Made by a program: the position numbers and the translations under genes. This document shows, piece by piece, positions 41,107 to 50,871 of a stretch of DNA of 64,000 nt. The notes beneath the pieces are model-generated. The model made no database searches. It saw only the letters and a program-made list of their open reading frames with translations, and was not told the origin of the DNA. Source of the DNA: Bacteroidia bacterium (GTDB taxonomy: Bacteria > Bacteroidota > Bacteroidia > J057); NCBI GenBank assembly GCA_022760475.1, contig JALEFZ010000006.1, forward strand, positions 275,855 to 339,854, read 5' to 3'. Each line of letters starts with the position of its first letter. The stretch's first letter is position 1.

Positions 41107-44049
41107 ATGACAGAAGGTAAATTAAAGATTCTCGCTGCTTCCCTCGATGGGGAATTATACCTCGATCAGACCCATCGAATTTTATATGCCACAGATGCTT
41201 CTGTTTATAGAGAAATGCCGCTGGCTGTAGCGCATCCCAGGACAGAGGATGACCTGAAACAACTTATCCATTTCGCCAAAACGGAAGGCGTTTCCCTTAT
41301 TCCAAGGGCAGCAGGTACCTCCTTGGCTGGTCAATGTGTGGGAGATGGAATTGTGGTAGATATTTCCAAATATTTTACCCGTATCCTGGAGGTTAACAAA
41401 GAAGAAGGCTGGGTAAGGGTGCAGCCAGGGGTAATCAGGGATGATCTTAATAAATACCTAAAACCACACGGCCTGTTTTTTGGACCCAATACATCTACCG
41501 CCAACAGGGCTATGATTGGTGGAATGGTAGGGAATAATTCCTGTGGTTCCTATTCGATTGTTTATGGAAGTACCCGAGATCACGTCCTGGAATTAAGGAC
41601 ATTGTTGAGTGATGGTTCTGAGGCAATTTTTGGAGAATTGTGCAAGGAAGATTTTGAAGAAAAGTGTAAACTCAATTCACTGGAAGGGAAGATTTATCAG
41701 ACCCTTAATGCTGAATTGTCTAGTCCCGAAGCGCAGGACGAAATACGCAATCAGTTTCCTGATCCCAGTATTCATAGACGAAATACAGGATATGCAGTAG
41801 ATATTTTGCTGGAGTCTGAAGTTTTTACAGATAATGGAGAAAAGTTCAATTTCTGTAAACTACTCACAGGCTCAGAAGGGACCTTGGCTTTTACTACTGA
41901 GATAAAAATTCATTGTGATCCGCTGCCACCTGCCGAGCTTAGTTTGATGTGTGCACATTTTGACAGTGTCGATGAGTCACTGCAAGCGGTTTTGGTGGCG
42001 ATGAAGCACAAACCCAGGGCGGTAGAATTGATGGATAAAATCGTCATGGACTGCACCAAGGGAAATCGGATGTACGAGCCATACAGGTTTTTCCTCGAGG
42101 GCGATCCTCTAGCAGTTTTGGTCATTGAAGCCGGGGGGGATACAGAACAAGAGGCGACCAAGAAATTGAAAGCCATTCAACAAGACTTGAAAGAGGCAGG
42201 CTTGGGATATGCCTTCCCATACATTTATGGAGAAAATATCAAGAAAGTTTGGAACCTTCGAAAAGCTGGACTTGGATTGTTGGCAAATGTCCCGGGTGAT
42301 GCCAAGCCGGTAGCTGTTATTGAAGATACCGCAGTCGAGCTTCAAAAACTTCCTGCTTACATCCAGGAATTTACCCTGATGATGGAAGGCTACCAGCAAA
42401 AAGCAGTCTATTATGCCCATGCAGGTGCTGGGGAGCTACATTTAAGACCAATACTGGACCTGAAAAAAACAGAAGACAGGAAGCTGTTCAGGGATATCGG
42501 GAGGTCGACAGCTGAGTTGGTCAAGAGATATGATGGTTCCCTAAGTGGGGAGCATGGCGATGGTAGGGTTCGTGCTGAATTTATCCCACTGATGATTGGG
42601 CAAAAGAACTATGACCTGATTAGAAGGGTAAAACAGAGCTGGGACCCACAAAACATCTTCAATCCAGGAAAAATTGTAGATGCGCCTCCGATGGATACAG
42701 CCCTACGCTACGAGGCAGAGCAGGAAACCCGCCAATTCGACACAATCTTTGATTTCTCCGAAACAGAAGGCATTCTTCGAGCAGCCGAGAAATGTAATGG
42801 TTCGGGGGATTGCCGAAAGACACACCTGGGAGGGGGGACTATGTGCCCCTCTTATATGGCGACCAGAGATGAGAAAGATACTACCCGAGCCAGAGCCAAT
42901 ATCCTTAGGGAAATTTTGACAAGGTCCGAGGCTGAAAATCCATTTGCACACAAGGAAATCTATGAAGTCATGGACCTCTGCCTTTCCTGCAAAGGCTGTG
43001 CTTCTGAGTGCCCCTCAAATGTAAATGTTGCTACCCTGAAGGCAGAGTTCTTGCATCAATATTACAAAAAGCATGGAGTACCCCTCAGAAGCAAGGCCAT
43101 CGCCAATATCGGAAGGTTAAATGGCCTAGGAATGCTGTTACCTGCTGTTACCAACTTTTTCCTAAGGAATAAACTGACCAGCTCAGTACTTAAGTCATTT
43201 CTTGGGGTAGCTTCCCAACGCTCATTACCTACACTTCATAAACAGAGTTTCAGGAGTTGGTTCCACTCAAACCAGGATAGGCTTGATGCTGAGGCATCCA
43301 AAAATGGCTCTAAAGGCTCGGTATTCATGTTTTGTGATGAGTTTACCAATTATAACGATACAGATATTGGCATCAAGGCTGTGGAGTTATTGACCCGCCT
43401 TGGGTATCAGGTTATGATGCCGAAGCATGAAGAAAGCGGACGTGCATATCTCTCGAAGGGCTTGCTCAAGGAAGCCCGGAAATTGGCTATGTACAATGTC
43501 GAAGTCTTTGGAAACCTGCTGAGTGAGGAGACCCCATTGGTGGGGATTGAGCCATCTGCGATATTGGGCTTCAGGGATGAATATCCCAAATTGGTGATTG
43601 ATGAATTCAAGGGAAAGGCCAAGGCTATCGCTCCATTTGCCCTGATGATAGATGAATTTATTGCCAAAGAAATAAAAAGAGGCAGAATACGTCAGGATGC
43701 CTTTTCAAAAGCCAAAAAGAAGGTCTTGCTCCATGGGCACTGTCATCAAAAAGCACTGTCATCGGTTGATCCCAGTGTGGAACTCCTTTCACTTCCAGAA
43801 AATTACTCTGTTGAGGTTATTCCTTCAGGTTGTTGTGGAATGGCTGGTTCTTTTGGGTACGAAAAGGAACATTATAACGTCTCAATGAAGGTAGGCAGCC
43901 TGGTTTTATTTCCAGCAGTGGATTCAGCCTCAAAGGATACAATCATTGCCGCACCTGGAACCTCTTGTAGGCATCAGATTGCTGATGGTACCCAAAAGAA
44001 GGCTTTGCATCCGGTAGAGGTATTATGGGATGCGCTGGAGGTCAGGTAA
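41107..44049 (+). CDS. FAD-linked oxidase/Fe-S fusion (GlcD-GlcF or YdiJ-like)
   Basis: The protein of about 980 residues joins an FAD-binding PCMH domain (IPRAAGTSLAGQCVGDGIVVD, GGMVGNNSCGSYS), a GlcD-type C-terminal domain (LSGEHGDGRVRAEF), a ferredoxin-like segment with CNGSGDCRK and CLSCKGCASECPSN, and a CCG-type domain (HGHCHQKAL, SGCCGMAGSFGYE). This equals a lactate/glycolate/2-hydroxyacid dehydrogenase in one chain, passing electrons via Fe-S clusters to the quinone pool. I chose the ATG at 41107, just before the family's usual N-terminus; an upstream ATG at 40999 would add 36 atypical residues. Confidence 0.9.
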   Translation: MTEGKLKILAASLDGELYLDQTHRILYATDASVYREMPLAVAHPRTEDDLKQLIHFAKTEGVSLIPRAAGTSLAGQCVGDGIVVDISKYFTRILEVNKEEGWVRVQPGVIRDDLNKYLKPHGLFFGPNTSTANRAMIGGMVGNNSCGSYSIVYGSTRDHVLELRTLLSDGSEAIFGELCKEDFEEKCKLNSLEGKIYQTLNAELSSPEAQDEIRNQFPDPSIHRRNTGYAVDILLESEVFTDNGEKFNFCKLLTGSEGTLAFTTEIKIHCDPLPPAELSLMCAHFDSVDESLQAVLVAMKHKPRAVELMDKIVMDCTKGNRMYEPYRFFLEGDPLAVLVIEAGGDTEQEATKKLKAIQQDLKEAGLGYAFPYIYGENIKKVWNLRKAGLGLLANVPGDAKPVAVIEDTAVELQKLPAYIQEFTLMMEGYQQKAVYYAHAGAGELHLRPILDLKKTEDRKLFRDIGRSTAELVKRYDGSLSGEHGDGRVRAEFIPLMIGQKNYDLIRRVKQSWDPQNIFNPGKIVDAPPMDTALRYEAEQETRQFDTIFDFSETEGILRAAEKCNGSGDCRKTHLGGGTMCPSYMATRDEKDTTRARANILREILTRSEAENPFAHKEIYEVMDLCLSCKGCASECPSNVNVATLKAEFLHQYYKKHGVPLRSKAIANIGRLNGLGMLLPAVTNFFLRNKLTSSVLKSFLGVASQRSLPTLHKQSFRSWFHSNQDRLDAEASKNGSKGSVFMFCDEFTNYNDTDIGIKAVELLTRLGYQVMMPKHEESGRAYLSKGLLKEARKLAMYNVEVFGNLLSEETPLVGIEPSAILGFRDEYPKLVIDEFKGKAKAIAPFALMIDEFIAKEIKRGRIRQDAFSKAKKKVLLHGHCHQKALSSVDPSVELLSLPENYSVEVIPSGCCGMAGSFGYEKEHYNVSMKVGSLVLFPAVDSASKDTIIAAPGTSCRHQIADGTQKKALHPVEVLWDALEVR

Positions 44050-44263
44050 AACATCATATTTTTCTCATTATTAGAATAATTTTATCATTTCGAGAAAGAA
44101 ATGAAGAATTCAATCCCTATTTGGGAATAGGCTTTGGCCTTGCTCTACAAAATCCAGACACGTTCAATCAATATTGTGACACTCCTGTTCAGTAGAGATA
44201 CGTTTAGAGCGACTTTGGAGATGTTTATGCGACAAAAGGGTGTAAACATTAACCAAAGTTGTT

Positions 44264-44809
44264 ATGAAACATTTACAAATCACATTTACAGTTTTATTAG
44301 CCCTATTGATCTCTACAAGTACCCAAGCCCAGCTCACACGAGGAATCGTAGGAACAGGAAATCTTGAAATCAATGATGCAACTACAGAATTATTTGGCTC
44401 GCGTAAGAGGAAAGAAGCCAGGACAAGGAATGAAAGATTGAGGGAGCAGAACCTCAGGTTGGAGAGACAAGTGGAGATCCTTGATGCTCGCCTGAATAGA
44501 TGTATGCAGGACAATGTCTACAGCAGATACCCTAGAAAGAGAAAACGTTATAATTACAATAGTTTGAGCCAGGACTTTTGGGGAGAAAATAAGCTTCAAA
44601 AGGAATACGACATGCTCAAGGAGGAAAATATTTTCCTACGCGATCAGGTAAGTTGGTACCAAAACCAGATCAACCAATGCGAGGGAAGTTATAGAGATGA
44701 CCGTAACAGAGATCGCGGAAGAAATGACAGAGGGCGGACTCCCTGCAATTGCAAAAAAGGAAAGAAAAAGTATAAGGATTATCCCAGGAAGCGTGATTGT
44801 GATGATTAA
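44264..44809 (+). CDS. secreted basic coiled-coil protein
   Basis: The 181-residue protein has a signal peptide (to about residue 22, TQAQ), then two coiled-coil stretches (RTRNERLREQNLRLERQVEIL and LQKEYDMLKEENIFLRDQV) separated by an RYPRKRKRYNYN segment, and an Arg/Asp/Lys-rich tail containing a CNC motif. No family recognised. A strong terminator follows. Confidence 0.7.
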   Translation: MKHLQITFTVLLALLISTSTQAQLTRGIVGTGNLEINDATTELFGSRKRKEARTRNERLREQNLRLERQVEILDARLNRCMQDNVYSRYPRKRKRYNYNSLSQDFWGENKLQKEYDMLKEENIFLRDQVSWYQNQINQCEGSYRDDRNRDRGRNDRGRTPCNCKKGKKKYKDYPRKRDCDD

Positions 44810-44811
44810 AT

Positions 44812-44841
44812 AAAAAAGCCCGGCATTGACCGGGCTTTTTT
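44812..44841. terminator. intrinsic terminator
   Basis: AAAAAAGCCCGG-cattga-CCGGGCTTTTTT, perfect 12-bp stem, suited to both strands. Confidence 0.9.
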
Positions 44842-44855
44842 ACATTTGGGGCTTG

Positions 44856-44977
44856 AGAAGCTGTTTAAAAATTATCTTTCTTTTTTACAATTGGCTTTTT
44901 AGAACCTGAGTTCATCATTTTTTCAGAACCTTAAAATCCTATCTGTAAACTCAAAAATCTAAATTTAAACAGCTTCT
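44856..44977. repeat. dispersed repeat, second family, copy 2 with 14-base inverted ends
   Basis: AGAAGCTGTTTAAA (44856-44869) and TTTAAACAGCTTCT (44964-44977) are perfect inverted repeats around 94 bases whose core TTTTTACAATTGGCTTT resembles the element at 36342-36481. It ends 6 bases from the stop codon of the Ppx-like gene on the minus strand. Confidence 0.6.
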
Positions 44978-44982
44978 GAAAA

Positions 44983-46020
44983 TTATTTTCCAATCAGTGC
45001 CAATGCCGTAGCACCCACACTCCAGTCCATGTCCTGGTTGATGAAGAGCAGTGAAGCCGATGGAGGAGCCTTCTTTGCATAAGCCTTCATGATGAATATG
45101 CAGTTCAGGACTTGTTCCTGAGAATAGAAATCGGGGAAATCGGGAGAATTGACCAGTTCACCCCAGTTGTTCCTAACTTTTTGCTCTGCTTCCAGCAGTT
45201 GTTCCATCGAAAATTCGAAGAAGGGTTCGTCGTACTTCTTGGCGGTTTTCAGAATAGGATTCATGACACAGCTTGTAATGAAAGGGCCACCACCATAGTA
45301 GGCGAAAACTTTCTTGAATCTGGCATTTGGTATAGCGGAAAGTGAGCGGTCTACCTGTTTCTGAATGTCCTCTACAGAATGACCAGATGCTGTTCTGGAC
45401 CCGAATTTCATGGAGCTTTCAGATTTGTTGGTCTTCATTTTTGTGTTGCTGCCACCAATGTCCATAAAGAAGGTCTGATCTCTAAGATCCGGTGGAACAG
45501 CAGTAATGAATCCATACCTGGCTTCTTCTTCCGGCGATACGATGGTTACGTATTTGCCATAACCAGTCTTCTTCAACCAGTTGTCATATCTTCCCCAAAG
45601 CCCGGCATCTGAAATCTGTGCTTTAAAACCTGAAGAAATGAAGAAGCGCACATTATTGGCAGGTACTTCATAACCTTCATAAAGCTCTTTCAGTTTGGAT
45701 CTCATTTTTTCAAATGCCTCATCAATCATTTCTGCGTCCCACTCTCCGAAGTTTACTTTATCCTTCTTGACGGGGTAGAATTGATAGGTTTCAAGATGTA
45801 GGTCAACTACAGCTAGTCGAAGACCTTTAGATCCTTGACTTACGGCCAGAAAACGTGAAGATTCACCTGGTGGTAGTTTTGGGGCTTCCGACTCAGGTTT
45901 TTCGGTGGTACTTTGAGTAGTCTCCTTTGGGAGGTCTTGGGTGCTGGGTTCAGCTTTCCTTTCGCATGCCATTAAACTAAAGGCAAATACGAAAGCGAGT
46001 AGATAGATGGTGTTTCTCAT
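44983..46020 (-). CDS. lipoprotein with a Ppx/GppA-like (ASKHA) domain
   Basis: The 345-residue protein has a lipobox (LMAC, Cys19), a Pro/Glu/Thr/Ser-rich linker to about residue 55, then a fold that resembles exopolyphosphatase/GppA: VSQGSKGLRLAVVD (phosphate-1-like, with Ser where Asp is expected), VSPEEEARYGF (162-171), FMDIGGSNTKMK (185-196, phosphate-2) and YYGGGPF (adenosine-like). Ppx/GppA enzymes are normally cytoplasmic, so an exported lipid-anchored version without the first acid is unusual and may bind rather than cleave. It follows a small membrane-protein gene by 17 bases on the same strand. Confidence 0.72.
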   Translation of the reverse strand: MRNTIYLLAFVFAFSLMACERKAEPSTQDLPKETTQSTTEKPESEAPKLPPGESSRFLAVSQGSKGLRLAVVDLHLETYQFYPVKKDKVNFGEWDAEMIDEAFEKMRSKLKELYEGYEVPANNVRFFISSGFKAQISDAGLWGRYDNWLKKTGYGKYVTIVSPEEEARYGFITAVPPDLRDQTFFMDIGGSNTKMKTNKSESSMKFGSRTASGHSVEDIQKQVDRSLSAIPNARFKKVFAYYGGGPFITSCVMNPILKTAKKYDEPFFEFSMEQLLEAEQKVRNNWGELVNSPDFPDFYSQEQVLNCIFIMKAYAKKAPPSASLLFINQDMDWSVGATALALIGK

Positions 46021-46037
46021 GAACGAATTAAAGTGAA

Positions 46038-46352
46038 TTAAAAGAGTTTATTGACTTGTTTGGACTTGGGCTTTTCTTTTTTCTCCTCCGCATCTTTTTC
46101 CCAAGGCTTTTTCTCTCCTTCTGGTTTTTCAGGTTTTTTGGTTTCAGGTGTGCTGGGAGTTGGAGGGCTAGGGTCAACTTGTTCCTTTACGGTTGTTTTC
46201 TCGGGTTCAGTCTTATTTTGAAGAGGGCGAACCATGAGGAACCAAACGATGGCGCCCCCGATTCCGGCGATAAGCAAAATAAAAAAGCTTACAGCAAAAA
46301 AATTCTTCAGGGCTTCCTTGCCTGCACGATGAATGGTGAAGAATTTACCCAT
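46038..46352 (-). CDS. small single-pass membrane protein with Pro/Lys/Glu-rich tail
   Basis: The 104-residue protein has one membrane helix (about 19-41, FFAVSFFILLIAGIGGAIVWFL) and a low-complexity charged periplasmic tail (TPSTPETKKPEKPEGEKK...). Unknown function. It is just upstream of the Ppx-like lipoprotein gene (17-base gap) and probably in one operon with it; the tail resembles the linker of that lipoprotein in composition. Confidence 0.65.
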   Translation of the reverse strand: MGKFFTIHRAGKEALKNFFAVSFFILLIAGIGGAIVWFLMVRPLQNKTEPEKTTVKEQVDPSPPTPSTPETKKPEKPEGEKKPWEKDAEEKKEKPKSKQVNKLF

Positions 46353-46479
46353 TGGTGAAGGATGGTTTAATTTATACTAAAAAAGGAAAGTATAGGCTTT
46401 TTTCAAAGGCAGGTCTTGATATTCAATGCTCTTCCACTATAGATAAAGAAAAAATGAGAGGGTTGAAAGGGTACAAAAA

Positions 46480-46509
46480 AAAGTCGGTTTGGAAGACCAA
46501 ACCGACTTT
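46480..46509 (-). terminator. intrinsic terminator after pnp
   Basis: Perfect 13-bp stem AAAGTCGGTTTGG/CCAAACCGACTTT with 4-base loop; on the minus strand it is followed by eight T. Confidence 0.9.
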
Positions 46510-46525
46510 ATATCTCAAGAAAGAA

Positions 46526-48730
46526 TTAATCTCTATCTCTGTTGTCTCTCCTACCGTTGTTTCTACGGTTTCCGCGCTGCTCACGAGCTTCTTTGCGGCG
46601 AGCTTCCTCTTCATCCCAACCTTCAGGCTTAGGTAGAAGAACTTTGTGTGAGAGTCTCCATTTTCCGGATTTAGGATCTACGCCTACCAATTTGATTGGC
46701 ACTTCATCTCCTACCTTGAAGACTCCTTCCATGCTTCTCAGACGATCGTAAGAGATCTCAGAAATGTGAAGCAGACCTTCTTTTCCTGGCAAGAACTCTA
46801 CGAAAGCACCATAGTCAGTGATGGTTTTTACCTTGGAGTTGTATACCTCACCAATGGTTGGTACCTGAATCAGTTTGCGGATATGCTGCGCAGCTGCGGC
46901 GATTGCTTCTGCACTGTTACCAGAAATGGTCGCTGTACCCACTTTTCCTTCACCTTCTTCCAATGCAATGGTTGTAGCAGTTTCTTTCTGGATTTCCTGA
47001 ATGATTTTTCCGCCAGGCCCGATAACTGTACCGAAGGAGTCGTTAGGAATCTCCATGGTAAAGAATCGTGGTGCGTATGGAGAAAGGTCTTCAGAAATAT
47101 CAGGAATCACCTTCAACATCTCATCCAGGATGTGAAGCCTTCCGTCTTTTGATTGCTTAAGAGCAGTTTCAACAATCTCCCATGATAGCCCCTGGATTTT
47201 GATGTCCATCTGGCAGGCAGTCAGGCCATTTTCGGTACCTGCGACTTTGAAGTCCATGTCTCCCAGGAAGTCCTCATCACCGAGGATATCGGAGAGTACT
47301 GCGAAGCCATCGTCTGTGGTGATAAGCCCCATTGCAATACCGGATACAGGCTTGTTGATTTGGATACCCGCATCCATCAAGGCCATGGTACCTCCGCAAA
47401 CAGATGCCATCGAAGAGGACCCATTTGACTCGAGGATGTTTGAAACAACGCGAACAGTGTATGGAATATCTGAGGGGACCACCGCTTTCAATGCCCTTTC
47501 GGCAAGGTTACCGTGTCCGATTTCACGTCTTGCAGGCCCTCTGTTGGGCTTTACCTCACCAGTAGAGAAACCGGGGAAGTTGTACTGCAGCATGAATTTC
47601 TTAGATCCTTTGAATGTAGCTGTATCAATGGTCTGCTCATCCATCTTGGTACCAAGGGTAGCGGTACAAAGGGCTTGAGTCTCACCTCTGGTGAAAACGG
47701 CAGAACCGTGAACCCTGGGTAGAAGGCCAACCTGACCCCAGATCTGACGAACTTCGTCCAGCTTACGACCGTCAAGACGCTTTTGGTTCTTAACAGTCAG
47801 AGAGCGTACCACCCTCTTCTGGATCTTTTTGAAGTACTGGCCTACTTTCGCATCGAAGTGGTCATCCTCTTCGTATGCTTCACCCAATTCTTCGTAAATT
47901 TTATCTTTAAGTGCACCGAACTTTTCAGAACGATCTTCTTTACCGAAGGCTCCGAGGGTAATCTCTTCGAATGGAGCTGCAAGGATCGCGTCCATTTTAT
48001 TGAAGAGCTCCTCATCAAACTCGAGGGTGTCGTACTCTCGGCTTTCTTTTCCGGCAGCAGTTTTGAATTCTTCCTGTAGGCTATTCAGGGTCTTGATTAC
48101 CTCATGGCCAAATTTCATGGCCTCTAGCATTTCTTCTTCGCTGACCTCTTTCATTTCACCCTCTACCATGTTTACAGAGTCGGAAGTACCGGCGATCATC
48201 AGATCGATGTCGCAAGCTCCCATGTCTGCGAATGGTGGGTTGATAACAAATTCGCCATCTTTACGTCCAACTCTGACTTCTGCAACCGGTTTATTAAACG
48301 GGATGTCAGAAACAAGCAGGGCAGAAGATGCCGCAAGACAAGCCAGTGCATCTGGCTGCTCATTCATGTCAGATGACATCAGGTATACAATTACCTGTGT
48401 ATCGCCATGGTAATCATCCGGGAAAAGTGGACGGATTGCTCGGTCAATTAGGCGGGAGGTAAGGATTTCACTCTCTCCCATTCTTCCATCTCTTTTGAAG
48501 AAGCCTCCTGGAAAGCGTCCAGAAGATGCAAACTTCTCCATATAGTCTACAGAAAGTGGAAGAAAGTCTTTTTCAATATCAACTTCTTTTCTGGCAACAC
48601 ATACTGCCATCAGCATGGTCTCTCCGCACGTCAGCATTACTGTGCCATCGGCCTGCTTTGCCAGGTGACCTGTTTCAAGGATGATTTCCCTCCCATCAGG
48701 GAGATGGGTGGATTTTCTTATTAAGTTCAT
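46526..48730 (-). CDS. pnp: polynucleotide phosphorylase
   Basis: The 734-residue protein has two RNase-PH domains (GGFFKRDGRMGESEILTSRLIDRAIRPLFP in the first; the second with TFKGSKKFMLQYNFPGFSTGE), a KH domain (GPGGKIIQEIQKETATTIAL) and an S1 domain (GEVYNSKVKTITDYGAFVEFLPGKEGLLHISEI), ending in a basic Arg/Asn tail. It degrades RNA from the 3' end with phosphate. It lies 56 bases downstream of rpsO, the classical order, and is followed by a terminator. Confidence 0.97.
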   Translation of the reverse strand: MNLIRKSTHLPDGREIILETGHLAKQADGTVMLTCGETMLMAVCVARKEVDIEKDFLPLSVDYMEKFASSGRFPGGFFKRDGRMGESEILTSRLIDRAIRPLFPDDYHGDTQVIVYLMSSDMNEQPDALACLAASSALLVSDIPFNKPVAEVRVGRKDGEFVINPPFADMGACDIDLMIAGTSDSVNMVEGEMKEVSEEEMLEAMKFGHEVIKTLNSLQEEFKTAAGKESREYDTLEFDEELFNKMDAILAAPFEEITLGAFGKEDRSEKFGALKDKIYEELGEAYEEDDHFDAKVGQYFKKIQKRVVRSLTVKNQKRLDGRKLDEVRQIWGQVGLLPRVHGSAVFTRGETQALCTATLGTKMDEQTIDTATFKGSKKFMLQYNFPGFSTGEVKPNRGPARREIGHGNLAERALKAVVPSDIPYTVRVVSNILESNGSSSMASVCGGTMALMDAGIQINKPVSGIAMGLITTDDGFAVLSDILGDEDFLGDMDFKVAGTENGLTACQMDIKIQGLSWEIVETALKQSKDGRLHILDEMLKVIPDISEDLSPYAPRFFTMEIPNDSFGTVIGPGGKIIQEIQKETATTIALEEGEGKVGTATISGNSAEAIAAAAQHIRKLIQVPTIGEVYNSKVKTITDYGAFVEFLPGKEGLLHISEISYDRLRSMEGVFKVGDEVPIKLVGVDPKSGKWRLSHKVLLPKPEGWDEEEARRKEAREQRGNRRNNGRRDNRDRD

Positions 48731-48786
48731 ATGTCGGACTAGATCGTCTAAAGTGTCAGTTGCTACGTATGGCGAAGAGGTGGGAA

Positions 48787-49062
48787 TTACTTACGTAGTC
48801 CTAGCTCTGCAATTAGGGCGCGGTAGCGTTGAATGTCTTTTTTCTTCAAATAGCTAAGGAGACGCTTACGCTTACCTACTAGTTTTTGTAGGCCTAATCG
48901 AGTTGAGGCATCTTTTTTGTTTTTCTTAAGGTGCTCAGTAAGATGCTGAATACGATAGGTGTAAAGGGCAACCTGTGATTCAGGTGAACCAGTATCCTGC
49001 TCGTTTTGGCCTCGACTGTATTTCTTGAAAATCTCCTGCTTTAGTTCCTTGTAGAGATACAT
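48787..49062 (-). CDS. rpsO: ribosomal protein S15
   Basis: 91 residues, family length, with the S15 core [24 protein letters not shown] and [16 protein letters not shown]. Member of the 30S subunit binding 16S rRNA. It has an excellent promoter and heads the rpsO-pnp operon. Confidence 0.98.
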   Translation of the reverse strand: MYLYKELKQEIFKKYSRGQNEQDTGSPESQVALYTYRIQHLTEHLKKNKKDASTRLGLQKLVGKRKRLLSYLKKKDIQRYRALIAELGLRK

Positions 49063-49097
49063 GTATTAATGTGATTTAACTTGTTTTTTGGAACATG

Positions 49098-49129
49098 CAA
49101 ATATAGAGAAACACATTTCATAAAGCAAA
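49098..49129 (-). promoter_or_regulatory. promoter of rpsO-pnp
   Basis: On the minus strand TTTG (49129-49126), exactly 20 bases, TATATTTG (49105-49098): a near-ideal Bacteroidota promoter with a leader of roughly 30 bases. Confidence 0.85.
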
Positions 49130-49203
49130 GCAAAATCTTGGGAACTTTCCCGAAACTCCTTGATAATTAAACAAATTAGATCCTATGCATGTATTTCTGC
49201 CCA

Positions 49204-50115
49204 TTAAAATAGACTCATCTGGTTCCCCGGTTTTTTGGGGATGCCGGGAATGTTCAGGTTTAGGTCAAATTTTCTATTTAATCCTTCTATAATGAATTTC
49301 CCAAAGTCTGCTGCCTGAGGATCTTCGGGTTGATGAGGGAATAGGTACAATGTTTCCAATCCATTTTTTACCCAAACTTCCAACCTGTCCAACCAAAGCT
49401 CAGCTCGTGCATAGTCTGAGGGGTGAAGCTCGTTGCCCACCAATCGGATCATGGCTGTTTTGTTGCTTAGGTCTGTATGAAGGACATCTCTACGCCCCGA
49501 TACATCAGTAATCACCATTCCCATCCTGTGGGATGTCAAAGTCTCAATCAACTCAGGTAATACCTGTTGTGCTTCAAACCAATCGGCATGCCTGAACTCA
49601 AATGAAATGGGGAGGTCTGCTGGCCAATTCTTCACGAAGTCCTTGAGGTTATCCAATTGTGCAAGGCCAAAGGACTCGTGCAACTGAACGAAACTGCAAC
49701 CCATCTTTTTACCAAAGTGCCTGATGGATTCCGTAAACTGGTAAATCTCTTCGTCGCAGTTGATGAGCTTGCGGTAATGAGAAATGACTTGAGGAACCTT
49801 CGGGCAAAAAACGAAATCATCAGATGCTTGTTCCGCCCATTTGGAAACCTGATCAGGAGTCGGAATTCGATAATGGGTAGTGTTAAGTTCTATGGTGTTG
49901 AATGACAGGGAATAATGATAGAGGAAATCTGCCTGCTTGGTTTTCGGTGGGAATAATTGTCCAATCCAATCTTTGGATGCCCAACGTGGGAGTCCGATGA
50001 ATGCCTGGAAGCTGTTTTCAGCCGGTTTGCCACCAAGTCTCTGAAGTGTTGCCTCATTGATTGGAGGGAGTGAAAAATCCACCTGAGAGATATCTGTTAA
50101 CTTTCCAAACTTCAT
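49204..50115 (-). CDS. DUF72-family protein
   Basis: The 303-residue protein shows the DUF72 TIM-barrel pattern: FQAFIGLPRWASKDWIGQLFPP, FNTIELNTTHYRIP, FCPKVPQVISH, SFEFRHADWF and TLYLFPHQPED. The family (YecE-like) has no settled function; an active-site-like His/Glu arrangement is visible. Divergent from the 2TM gene. Confidence 0.9.
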   Translation of the reverse strand: MKFGKLTDISQVDFSLPPINEATLQRLGGKPAENSFQAFIGLPRWASKDWIGQLFPPKTKQADFLYHYSLSFNTIELNTTHYRIPTPDQVSKWAEQASDDFVFCPKVPQVISHYRKLINCDEEIYQFTESIRHFGKKMGCSFVQLHESFGLAQLDNLKDFVKNWPADLPISFEFRHADWFEAQQVLPELIETLTSHRMGMVITDVSGRRDVLHTDLSNKTAMIRLVGNELHPSDYARAELWLDRLEVWVKNGLETLYLFPHQPEDPQAADFGKFIIEGLNRKFDLNLNIPGIPKKPGNQMSLF

Positions 50116-50274
50116 GGATCAACTAAATTACTGTATAGGTACAAGACCTGTGAAACATGCGAAACTATTATAAAAATGCTTTTGTTTGGCGAAAAATGAA
50201 TCCTTATTTTCAACTTAAGTTCATATGTTCCGTCAATAATATATCTGATTCTCGAATCTCATTCATCAAAATAT

Positions 50275-50664
50275 ATGTCTAGAAGAAAGTACCGAAATCG
50301 AAAGCGAAAAGGACGCATCAAAGGTTTCAAAATTCACTTCATGAATTACCTTGGCGTAATGGGTTTTTTGTGGTTCATCTACTTTTTTACAAATGCTGGA
50401 GGATATCCATGGCCAGTGTGGCCAATGGCAGGATGGGGACTTGGTCTATTCTTCCATTATGTCGGGGCTGTGATGGCTCCAGGATGGTCGGAAGATGAAG
50501 AGGAGGAAGAGAAAGTTGTGCAGGCATCGCCAGAAATCGTTGAAGAAAAAATTTCCTCCGAATATAGGATGGATGATATGTCTTCTGAAAGGAGAAGAAG
50601 ATCCAGTCAGGAAAGCTGGGATGGTGTAGATGTGCAGGTGCATGATGTGGATGATAATTCCTAA
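50275..50664 (+). CDS. 2TM-domain protein
   Basis: The 129-residue protein begins with a very basic stretch, then has the 2TM domain: an amphipathic start (KGFKIHFMNYLGVMGFLWFIYFF), a short loop with YPWPVWPMAGWG and a second helix (GLGLFFHYVGAVM), and an acidic/serine-rich tail. In other Bacteroidota this domain is found alone or fused to sensor kinases; here it is alone. A hairpin terminator follows. Confidence 0.85.
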   Translation: MSRRKYRNRKRKGRIKGFKIHFMNYLGVMGFLWFIYFFTNAGGYPWPVWPMAGWGLGLFFHYVGAVMAPGWSEDEEEEEKVVQASPEIVEEKISSEYRMDDMSSERRRRSSQESWDGVDVQVHDVDDNS

Positions 50665-50694
50665 TTCCAGGCTTATTGTCTAGAAAATATGCTT

Positions 50695-50724
50695 GAAAGC
50701 CTCATTCTGTTGAATGGGGCTTTC
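50695..50724 (+). terminator. intrinsic terminator after the 2TM gene
   Basis: GAAAGCCtCATT pairs with AATGgGGCTTTC (one mismatch), followed by TTCATTTAATTT. Confidence 0.72.
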
Positions 50725-50871
50725 TTCATTTAATTTAGACCCATTCCAAATTTCAGCTTGTAATAATTCTTTCTTGCCTCATTTGTAGGCATCTTGTAAA
50801 TTTGTTATGCTTGCATAACATTTTAAGTTTGTAAGTTAGCATTCACTCATTGCTAAAAAGGAATACTCACT

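Noticed and set aside
46542..48413. Several plus-strand open frames opposite pnp
   Set aside because: All lie antisense to a highly conserved gene and resemble no protein family.
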